From positions 26,634,001 through 26,698,000 of the forward strand of contig OX621247.1 in the NCBI GenBank assembly GCA_951640165.1: a DNA stretch of 64,000 nucleotides, in the 5' to 3' direction. This stretch comes from Pseudoips prasinana (Eukaryota; Arthropoda; Insecta; Lepidoptera; Nolidae). The notes under the pieces were generated by a model. That model searched no databases. It was not told where the DNA came from and was given only the letters and a program-made list of their open reading frames with translations. Position numbers and translations under genes: made by a program. Positions 45,132-53,403 of this stretch are shown in pieces. Every line of letters begins with the position of its first letter. The first letter of the stretch is position 1.

Positions 45132-48100
45132 CTGCGGGTTATAGGATTGTTAATCCCTGATTGTGGATAAAATCTTGTGTCCGATCTGTTACTTTGGGAC
45201 GGCTGATCAAACTTTTTTTGTTATACAAAATGGGTTTGCGCTTGACCACGATCTCACCTGAAGGTAGGAGAAGATGGGGGCGAAGGTGGACCGCGCGTAC
45301 TCATAGACGCCTGTTCATTCTAACCTTGTATAAACCCATGTTATATGATGATGCCTGGAACCACGTCATTTGGGAGGGTGTTCCACAGCTTAGCCGTGCG
45401 TATGATGAAGAGGAAGTAAAGCGCTTCGTACGGCATAATGGGGTGTCAACAACAAAGCGGTGGAGACCCCCCCGACGCCTGGTAGTCCGATGAAAAAAGG
45501 AGGGAGGAAGGATAAGTTCATGGAGGTCTTGAGCTTTCTTGAGATTTGACAAATAACCATCAACTAGCTGATCTGAATACAAGTAGGTATGTCGTAAGTC
45601 TTGCGGTAGCGTGTTTAGTCGCTATTGATGAGGTCCTAGGATATTTCTGGCTATAAAAACAGCCAGTAGCAGACCGAAGTCTGAAAGTTGGTAGTTTTAA
45701 GGGCATTGAATTGGTTGAATGTGTGCAAAACGCCTTTATCTTTTTCTATCTGTTCTCTCTCTCTCTCTCTCTCTCACACATGGAGAAATGAGACAAGCGT
45801 ACACGAGTATTGACTGTATGTGATGACCGCCGTTACTCGGTTGGTAGGGAACCTGCCAAAGGTTGTAAGTCCTCGATCCTCGCACAAGACAAGTATTTGT
45901 GTTCAGATATGTCTATTAGAAGACTTCTGTATATGTAAGGTTACTTGTAAAACACCAACAACCGTGCTGGACTAGATTGGTAATACCATAAGCAACAACT
46001 TTTGTTCTACAACTTTTGATAATTTGTCAGATTTTATTTTCGTACAAAAATAAGTATTAATTTAATTTCGCGCTTGAATGTTCATAACTCTACGCGGATC
46101 ACAAAGATTACGTAAATATATCCTTGCGAGGGTACGGGGAAGGGGTGCAGCGGTAGCGCCTTTGAACTTTACCCAGTCGCTAGTGTAAAATAATGTAGGG
46201 TAGATAGGTACTTGCCTTTCACGCCGCAGGTAGTGGATTCGATTCCCATTCAGGTCAGATATTTGTGAGCATGAAGATGTCTTTTTGTACTGAGTCTGAG
46301 TATAATAATCTATATAAGTATATGTGTAGGTATGTACAAAAGAAAAGTAGTATATATAGTATAGTATATCAGTTATCTGTTTCCATAGTACAAGCTTTGC
46401 TTAATTTGGGATCAAATAGCCGTGTGTATAATAATAGTATAATATAATAATAGCCTGAATGTCTCAGGCTATTATTATATTAGTTTGGCCTAGATGGCGC
46501 TGTATGGTGTGTCTATATGGATATTTTTAATTTATTATGTTGGTTGGTATCCATTAAAATTTTATTTATTTTAAAAATTTTGACTTACCTGCTCCAGCAC
46601 TAGCACCGAAACCAAACCCTAAATAAATAGAAATAATTAAAATTTAATGTTCAAACTAAGTGTTCTCTTATTGCATGTATAAATTCAATCAAAATACAAA
46701 ATCAATATTTAGTGTTAATTCCGCTAATTGTCAGTTTAATCATGCTGGGATGCAATTTGCACCGCCCTCCCGCCCGCAAAAACGTGCACATGCAAGAAGG
46801 ACAATACAAAAAGCAAATTACATGCGCCAGTACGATACCCAACACACATAACCGGAAACTTTTATCACAACTATGTAAAATATTATACGTATTATTGTCG
46901 CCCAAGGAAAAGTTTCCGGTTATGTGTGTTGGAACAATTAGAAATATTAAAACATAGCAGTAATAGTTTTGCATTGTTGAATGACCAAACAAATTTAGTT
47001 TCATCTCCTTTACTACGAATATTTGGGGGTAGTTAGAAATAATTGTCCGTGCGGTTGGTAGTATATAAAAGAGCGCTCGCCTCGTTGGCTTTTAGTCTCC
47101 TTCGAGCACTCGACGAGTTAGCAGCCCTTGAGAATGGTCCGTGGAGGACCGAAACACGTGTTGGGTATCGTACTGGCGCATGTAATTTGCTTTTTGTATT
47201 GTCCTTCTTGCATGTGCACGTTTTTGCGGGCGGGAGGGCGGTGCAAATTGCATCCCAGCATGATTAAACTGACAATTAGCGGAATTAACACTAAATATTG
47301 ATTTTGTATTTTGATTGTTATGGATTTCCGCAAAGTAACGCCTGATTCCATTACTTATGTATAAATTCACATTAGTACCAATATAGGCTCAAGAAAGGGC
47401 AGGTCAGAAGTACCTTAAACCGGCGAGCACATGTGAAATCGTGGAAAGATCGTGACAACTGAAAATTCGTTGTCCCTGCATATCCCTCTGGGAAATAGGC
47501 GTGAGACTATGTATTTCTGTATGTACACATATAAATCTATACATTATTATGATTTTATTTTAATATACTCAAGTCAAACGGAAATATATTGAAATACCAC
47601 AATTAATTCTGTTACTATTTAGATTAGTCCGACTACTTGACAATTTATTTAATTTCCGTTTCTACATTAATAAAATTTTATTATATATTTATGACTATAA
47701 AATGAATTGTAAAATATTCCCAGAGGGGTAGGCAGAGACAACGGATTTCCATTTGTCACGATCTTTGCACACGTCTTTTGCCTCGATTACTGTCATTATA
47801 TTCTTCATACATGCTCGCCGGTTTAGGGTACTTCTGACCTGCCCTTTCTTGAGAACGTCTCCGATTTGGTCAGAGAATGTTCGACGAGTCTATGTATGTA
47901 AAATATTTATTAGTTTATTATACTTGTTTATGTATCCATACGAATGTATGTAAGTACATTAATCTATGTAGTATATATATTATTATGTTGGAACACTACA
48001 CTCTGGAGAACTGACGATAGTGCAGACGCCAGCACATCCAGCTACCTAAATTTCTTTTAGGTATAGATTTTCAACTTTATCACATAAACGTAAGGTTTAC

Positions 48101-50017
48101 TTTCAATTGGGAAACTTTGACAAATTGGATAGCTTGATGTGCTGGCGGAAGACCAATACCAATATTGGTCTAGTGACTAGTGACTGCTTAGCCACAGGTC
48201 GTGAGTTCAATCCCCATCCAGGACAAATCTTTGTGTGATGAGCACGATTATTTGTTTTGTATCTGATTGTAATGTATCAATAGTATGTTGTATTTAGCAA
48301 TATATTAGTATGTTTATCATTGGTCTTAGTACAGGCTCTACCATTTGGGGTCAGATGGCATTATGTTAGTTGTTCCAAGAGTTTCGATCACTAAAATCAT
48401 TCAGGCGATGTTTCTTACTTGGATAATTTAAGAATAAGAATACATTTTCACAGATTGTCCACAAAAGATTCTTCGAGATTATACTCAAATGAATTTGATC
48501 TATGGATGGAGAAATCACGGCCTAATTTAGTAAATTAGATTTTTCTTACCGGCATTGCCACCAGCATTGCCACCCGTACCTGCACCAGGACCTTGGGCCA
48601 TCGTCTGTAATAAAAAAAAAAAATTAAAACCCATTCTACGCTTAATTATTTAACAAACATAATATGACTTGTAAGGTTTACCTTTTAAAAATATAAAATA
48701 CTCAAAATTATTAAATTATTTATGTATAATGTGGTGATGACGAAGAATATCATCACACCATCTCATCCCGTGATGGGCGTAGAAATCGTCCCGAGTGCAC
48801 GGGCCAGAGAACGGGCAGCAGCATTTTTCTGTGAACCGACCATCAAACTGTGATCGCCAACCTGTCTACCAAGCGTGGCAATTATGGCATGTCTCCCCAT
48901 TCTTTGGGGAGGCTTTCGTTCAGCAGAGGAGGAAATTCGTCTGACGTGATTCGACGGTCACCGTAGCCTAGTTGATAGTGCTACTGCCTACGAAGCTGGT
49001 GGTCCTGGGTTCGAATCCCGGTAAGTGCAAATATTTGTGTGATGAGCACAAATAGATGTTTTCAATGTATTTAAGTATTTATCTATCTATATAAGTATGT
49101 ATATCGTCGCCTGGTACCCATAGTACAAGCTTTGCTTAGTTTGGGGCTAGGATGATCTGTGTGACATTGTCCCTAGATATTATTATTATTAGATATTATT
49201 ATTATTATATGATGAATGCATATTAGAATAGTACTTAAAGAATACTTCAGAAGTTCAGTTCAGTCTAACCATAACTCTAATCAATCTTAAGAATATCAGG
49301 TTGGAAAACAATTGCAGCTGTGCATACAAAAGCTGGCTTTGTATGGCAGGTGAAAAAAAAAATAATACTTTGCAGTTTCCACAAAATGTACAGTTGTAAT
49401 CACCGATACGTAAGTGATCGGTGAGGTAAAACATCTAGGCACGCGGCCAGACCATAGATGGGTGACCGTTAAAGTGGTTAAATTTCGGAGCATTTCCATG
49501 CTTCGGAATGTACGTTAAGCTGTCGGTCCCGGTTGTTGTTCAAGCCACCCAGTAGGTGGTCAAGTCATGGCTTATCGACTATTGTCAGTAGACCGCAACC
49601 GCTTGCCACTGCCCATACGATAAGAAAACTGCAGCGCTTTAGGATAATCTATAAGTATCCCTAACTGTTTAAAATTCTTATTGTGTAGTAAAGGCCCGCA
49701 TTACGCAATTATAATATTAATTATAATATTAATAGCATAGTAGGATAACGTATTACACGAATATTGTTACTATATTTATGTACCGGTTACAATAATTATT
49801 CAAAATTTGTCTACAAGGGTATAGTTACAATTTATTTTTCAAGTCGATTAATAACATAAGGGTTTGGAAGTAAATTAACTTTAATAACGATACATCAGTA
49901 GTTTTCCTTACTATTAAAATTTTACGTTTATTTAATCTATAAATAATTAATTTGTCGTCTACTTACACTTCCAACAAACGCCAAAACGAAGAAAAGAAGA
50001 AACAGTTTTCCAAACAT
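45043..50017 (-). CDS. Secreted Gly/Ala-rich peptide, four exons
   Basis: Exons (minus strand): 50017-49967, 48604-48550, 46618-46589 and 45131-45043; total 225 nt, 74 residues. All introns are GT-AG with GTAAG donors, and the phases are 0, 1 and 1 and fit exactly. Residues 1-20 form a signal peptide (MFGKLFLLFFVLAFVGS then TMA), with likely cleavage before QGPG. The mature ~54 residues are mostly Gly, Ala and Asn: QGPGAGTGGNAGGNAG, then two GFGFGA(S/N)AGAG-like blocks separated by GGDAGAGGGAQG, ending GAGAGQG. There are no Cys and almost no charges. Composition recalls silk, cuticle or other extracellular Gly-rich structural or defence peptides, but I do not recognise the family, so function is unknown. 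A TATA box and an AATAAA flank it. Confidence 0.8.
45190..45600 (-). repeat. LINE 3' end fragment in intron 3
   Basis: Minus strand reads TTRRRGGLHRFVVDTPLCRT, then KRFTSSSSYARLSCGTPSQM and SSYNMGLYKVRMNRRL, the usual C-terminal end of Jockey-group ORF2. It lies between exons 3 and 4. Confidence 0.7.
45595..45900 (+). repeat. SINE D fragment, (CT)n and SINE head fragment in intron 3
   Basis: 45598-45700: TTGCGGTAGCGTGTTTAGTC and AGACCGAAGTCTGAAAG. A (CT)n tract lies at 45750-45775. 45828-45890 matches the fragment at 17075-17150. Confidence 0.6.
46190..46482 (+). repeat. SINE family B with terminal hairpin, intron 3
   Basis: TTGCCTTTCACGCCGCAGG ... GGATTCGATTCCCATTCAGG ... GATCAAATAGCCGTGTG. 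It ends in a perfect 19-bp hairpin (46440-46458 and 46464-46482, 5-nt loop). Confidence 0.7.
46589..46618 (-). CDS. Exon 3: 30-nt GFGFGASAGA exon
   Basis: Acceptor TTATTTAG, donor GTAAGT. It enters and leaves in phase 1, so it could be skipped without a frameshift. It shares the GFGFGA motif with exon 4, suggesting internal duplication. Confidence 0.75.
46688..47356. mobile_element. 669-bp insertion with ~160-bp perfect inverted repeats, intron 2
   Basis: Flanked by the 13-bp direct repeat ATGTATAAATTCA (46675-46687, 47357-47369), a target duplication of retroelement size. The inner arms at about 46687-46845 and 47157-47318 are exact complements by eye. Between them are a second hairpin (25-bp arms, 46839-46863 and 46908-46932), a TATATAAAAG box near 47063 and a GGTCCGTGGAGGACC stem followed by GAAA near 47134-47153. 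The class is uncertain; inverted repeats with a variable target duplication would fit a truncated Penelope-like or similar retroelement. Confidence 0.6.
47390..47530 (+). repeat. LINE 3' tail, family RTE-B, intron 2
   Basis: AAGAAAGGGCAGGTCAGAAG ... CCGGCGAGCAC ... GGAAATAGGCGTGAG. Confidence 0.6.
47716..47905 (-). repeat. LINE 3' tail, family RTE-B, intron 2
   Basis: CCCAGAGGGGTAGGCAGAGA ... ATGCTCGCCGGTTTAGGG ... GAGAATGTTCGACG. Minus copy facing 47390-47530. Confidence 0.65.
48020..48150 (-). mobile_element. MITE, CAGACGCC family, copy 3, intron 2
   Basis: CAGACGCCAGCACATCCAGC ... GCTTGATGTGCTGGCGG. The body is in reverse orientation relative to copies 1 and 2. Confidence 0.65.
48165..48380 (+). 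repeat. Diverged tRNA-derived SINE, intron 2
   Basis: GAGTTCAATCCCCATCCAGG (B-box-like) ... GGTCTTAGTACAGGCTC ... GGGGTCAGATGGC. Confidence 0.5.
48550..48604 (-). CDS. Exon 2: cleavage site and first Gly-rich block
   Basis: Preceded by a strong T-rich tract ending ATTACAG. It encodes TMAQGPGAGTGGNAGGNA plus one base, followed by GTAAGA (phase 1). Confidence 0.8.
48738..49400 (+). repeat. SINE C2 with a nested SINE A, intron 1
   Basis: The C2 copy runs 48738 to about 48950. A full family A SINE (48951-49205, B box GGTTCGAATCC at 49008-49018) is inserted, and C2-flanking sequence resumes at about 49207. The segment without SINE A is repeated in inverted orientation at 51049-51281. Confidence 0.7.
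49395..49645 (+). repeat. 5S-rRNA-derived SINE, intron 1
   Basis: GTGATCGGTGAGGTAAAACA ... ATAGATGGGTGACCGTTAAA follows the 5S rRNA internal region closely. Then GCTGTCGGTCCCGGTTG and CCGCTTGCCACTGCCCATAC. Confidence 0.7.
49967..50017 (-). CDS. Exon 1: signal peptide
   Basis: 17 codons from ATG, ending ...GTTGGAAGT before GTAAGT (phase 0). It encodes MFGKLFLLFFVLAFVGS. No upstream ATG lies between the predicted start site and this ATG. Confidence 0.82.
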
Positions 50018-50055
50018 TTTCACTTCAAATATTCCTACTTTGTCAACCAAAGATC

Positions 50056-50092
50056 TGAATGTACCATGAGTTTCGATGTCCATGCTTTTATA
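50056..50092 (-). promoter_or_regulatory. Core promoter of the Gly-rich gene
   Basis: TATAAAAG at 50092-50085 (minus strand) and an initiator-like TTCAGA with its A near 50056, 36 bp downstream of the TATA start. This gives a ~39-nt leader without upstream ATGs. Confidence 0.6.
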
Positions 50093-50960
50093 TGATTTTT
50101 AATACGGAAGTGATTTTGTAAATTGTGATGGTAAAATGATTGTTGTACGCAAAGTATTTGAAACCTACCCATTATATGGCAATAGATAATAGGTTTTTAA
50201 ACTGCTGACGCCACGATGACCATGCTTACTATATTACCATGTTTTGGGGTTCAGAACCTCATCACGAAACATTGGAAATCGGCTGGAGATATTACTAGGA
50301 AAATATACTGGGTTAAATTAAGTATGGAAGTAAATTCTTGTTACTTTGGAATTTTCCTAATAATGCCTAGATATCGTAACAAAATATTTTTAATAATAAT
50401 ATAAATTATTTTACTTTGAGAGAGATTTGCTAGAAAAACTCATCGCTTCGTTTGCCGCAAATGGTATTTCATTGCCACATGTACGGAACCCTATTAGAGT
50501 GCTGGTCAACTCGTACTTAGTTTCCCTTTTTTATAAATGGCTCATCAATATGATACATAGTAATGTTGTGATATCATGCTAAATAGCTCAATGACATTTA
50601 TATTTAATTTTTTTTTACATTGTATCATCGCAGTATATAATTCTTATTCCCTTCTTATGAGAAGAGTATCATTAGCTCTAATAACTAACAGAAGGTATCT
50701 ATTATTTAATATCAACATGAAAAATGTATATTGTAATTGACACGATAAGGAGAAGTACATACTTACTTTAGTGGATACTCAAGCTTCCGAGGCATTCAAG
50801 CTACCCAATAGGCTGGCATGGCTTATCCATGGCTACAACCAGGACGCTTAGCCTTTAAACTATTCTAGCTGTTATCTTGGTATATACTAAACTTGAGCCT
50901 TCACGTTTTACCTCACATCTCTGGCTATATATGTCTAAAGAGAATGTCATTAAAAACAGG
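50093..50960. other. Unassigned upstream region of the Gly-rich gene
   Basis: 50480-50535 resembles the end of repeat F, and 50795-50890 resembles a 5S-SINE 3' part. The rest is unrecognised and would contain distal regulatory sequence. Confidence 0.35.
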
Positions 50961-51612
50961 AAAATCATAAATTTAATCGGCGGGTATCAAGCCAGCACCC
51001 TTTACCAATCCGAGGTACCCGCTGCTATTAAGCTATGAACAAAACATACTCAAATATCAAACATTTTGTGGAATCTGCAAAGTACTAGATTTTTTTTCAC
51101 CTGCCATACAAAGCCAGCTTTTGTATGAACAGCTGCAATTGTTTTCCAACCTGATATTCTTAAGATTGATTAGAGTTATGGTTAGACTGAACTGAACTTC
51201 TAAAGTATTCAATAGGTACTATTTTAATATACATTCATAATGTCAGACAAATTACGTCCTCTGCTCGACTAAAGCCTCCCCAAAATCATAAATTTAATCG
51301 GCGGGTATCAAACCAGGGGCTCTACCGGCTAAGTAGCCGAACATCGATTTCTTAAATGGCGTTCAAATAAATATAGGTTTAAAATGACTTAATCAATCGT
51401 TAAATCGGCTTCAACGTTGATAATCGATTCTGGACTATTTATGACGTCACATGTGCTCATGGAAGCCGATTTAACTATTGATTAAGTATTTTTTAACCTT
51501 TATTTATTTGAACGCCATTCACGAAAACGAAGTTCGGTGACTTAGCCGGTAGAGCCCCAGCACCCTTTACCAATCCGAGGTACCCGCTGCTATTAAGCTA
51601 TGAACAATACAT
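50961..51612. repeat. 88-bp direct repeats around an inverted segment; one copy carries a MITE
   Basis: 50961-51048 and 51282-51316 plus 51558-51612 are copies of the same 88 bp (AAAATCATAAATTTAATCGG ... CCGCTGCTATTAAGC). Between them 51049-51281 is the inverted copy of the 48901-49389 segment. The right copy holds the GGGCTCT MITE. Confidence 0.8.
51317..51557. mobile_element. Foldback MITE, GGGCTCT family, copy 2
   Basis: 241 bp with ~95-bp inverted arms, flanked by CAG at 51314-51316 and 51558-51560. The unoccupied site AGCCAGCACCC survives at 50990-51000. Confidence 0.85.
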
Positions 51613-51714
51613 AAAGATGCATGAATACATAAAGGGCAGATAAATTATACTCAGTTTTTAGTGTGATTTAGAATTATCATCAGCCGAAAAACGCCCAATG
51701 CTACACAAACGCCT

Positions 51715-51960
51715 CCTCCAACTTACTTAGTTATCTTGTGGGCAGTGGTAACCCTAGTGTTAGAGTTGTTCAAGCCGACCATTAGGCCTCTGACAGGGCT
51801 TAACGACTGTTGCCTAACGGCTACAACCGGTACCGACAGCTTAACGTGCCCTCCGAAGCACGGAGACGCTCAGAAATTAAACTACTTAGGCGGTCACCTA
51901 TCTACGCGAGCCTAGCTGCTTGACCTCGTCGATCAATTACGGACCGGTGAGAACATCTGG
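51715..51960 (-). repeat. 5S-rRNA-derived SINE
   Basis: Minus-strand copy: CCCTCCGAAGCACGGAGACG, CGGTACCGACAGCTTAACG and AGGCGGTCACCTATCTACG. Confidence 0.65.
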
Positions 51961-52095
51961 CTATGAGCGCCACAGCCTTGCGCTATTCGCATCCAGCGAC
52001 TTCCAGCAACCCTCACAAGATCATCGGTCCATCTTGTAATCCTGCCCACGCTGCGTCTTCCGGTTCGTAGTCGCCACACGAGAACCTGACAGAGC
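51955..52095 (-). repeat. LINE 3' end, family RTE-A
   Basis: GCGCTATTCGCATCCAGCG, AAGATCATCGGTCCATCTTG and CTGCGTCTTCCGGTTCGTAG, a minus-strand copy of the 16036 tail. Confidence 0.65.
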
Positions 52096-52570
52096 TAATA
52101 ATGCTATAATATTAAAATTTTATACATTATTTGTGCTTAATATTGAATTTTTTAATAATTTCGAGTTTATTCAGAATTTAATATATCTACTTCATCGAGA
52201 GGTTTTTGTAAATTCAATGGATACGGTATTCTTACTTTACACATTAATAAACTACGTGTTAAAGTATGAGTAAAATCTGTAATCATTGGAGTTTCCTATG
52301 AAAACCATGAATTGGTTCAATCAAGAGTCTATTCAAGCTTTGCATATACGGAATCGTAGCTTGTGACCGACGGCGACGTCCAATTTTGATGTGTATAATT
52401 TTCTCTTGAAGGGTCCCCTCTACAGAAAATTATCATGTCTGATAAGCTAGATTCTTCTACAAAATAGTATAAATATACGGTATACATATATATACTAATC
52501 ACTTCTTTCTTCTAAGAAACTATTATACAGCATAGTATATATAGTATATCTCTATACAGCATAGTATTTT
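52096..52570. other. Unassigned sequence
   Basis: No recognised gene or repeat. Confidence 0.3.
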
Positions 52571-52574
52571 TAAT

Positions 52575-52950
52575 AGAGGCCTTCAGAGTCAAACGGGATT
52601 CTATTACTAAGACTCCGCTCTCTGTCTGTCTGTCTGTTTTTCCGTGAGTCTGGCTGTCAATCTGTCACCAGACTGTGCCTCATGGACCGCGACAGTCGGA
52701 TAGTTGAAAAACAGAATAAAATAAACATTTATTCCCATACAACAAACGCGATTTTGTTTGCCCGTTTTTGCTCAATATTGATATTGGTACCAGGTAGACC
52801 CTTGAAATATTTACAGAATATTTAGTTATATATGTATTCGTTTTGCAGTATAATTTTTTTAGTAGTATAATATTTGTTTTCTCTGTTGTAATAGTTAACC
52901 AATCATGTAAAGCTATAAATAAATTTGAAAAATACAACCACCCCCCCCCA
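52575..52950 (-). repeat. Interspersed repeat F, diverged copy
   Basis: CAGAGTCAAACGGGATTCTA, GACTCCGCTCTCTGTCTGTC and ACATTTATTCCCATACAACA correspond to 19232-19760 reversed. Confidence 0.6.
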
Positions 52951-52974
52951 GACTCAGAGCAATTACTTATGGGT

Positions 52975-53062
52975 CACATAAATAGTTGTCCTGTGTAGCA
53001 ATAAAACCCGCGACACGAAGTGGCGAGGCGACTGTCTTAACCGCTGCGCCACACGTACACTA
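52975..53062 (-). repeat. tRNA-derived SINE head
   Basis: Minus strand GTGGCGCAGCGGTTAAGACA and GTCGCCTCGCCACTTCGTG, related to 37870-37945. Confidence 0.5.
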
Positions 53063-53072
53063 TAATCAAAAG

Positions 53073-53261
53073 TATGACAAATATTATAAATGCGAAAGTT
53101 TGCGAGTATGGATGGATGTATGGATGTTTGTTACTCTTTCACGCAAAAACTACTGAAGGGATTTTGATGCAACTTTGTAGTAATACAGGTTATGTATCCG
53201 AATAACCCATATACTATAATTTATTAAGCTTAACACGAGTAAAACCGCGGGGCAAAGTTAG
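53073..53261 (+). mobile_element. Small non-autonomous Helitron
   Basis: ACAAATATTATAAATGCGAA ... GATTTTGATGCAACTTTGTA ... AAAACCGCGGGGCAAAGTTAG, with the terminal CTAG mutated to TTAG. Confidence 0.65.
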
Positions 53262-53403
53262 TTCTTGACAATTTATTACAAATTTTGATACTTAAATAAC
53301 TTTCTAAAAGACGTACTTATTTTAAGTACGTAATTTATTTTCTCAAAGATGAAAATTGGTCATCAAATATCATATTAAATAAAAATCACTGGCCTTAAAA
53401 AAA

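Noticed and set aside
49395..49470. 5S rRNA gene
   Set aside because: Only part of the 5S sequence is present, with several differences, and it is followed by the shared SINE body.
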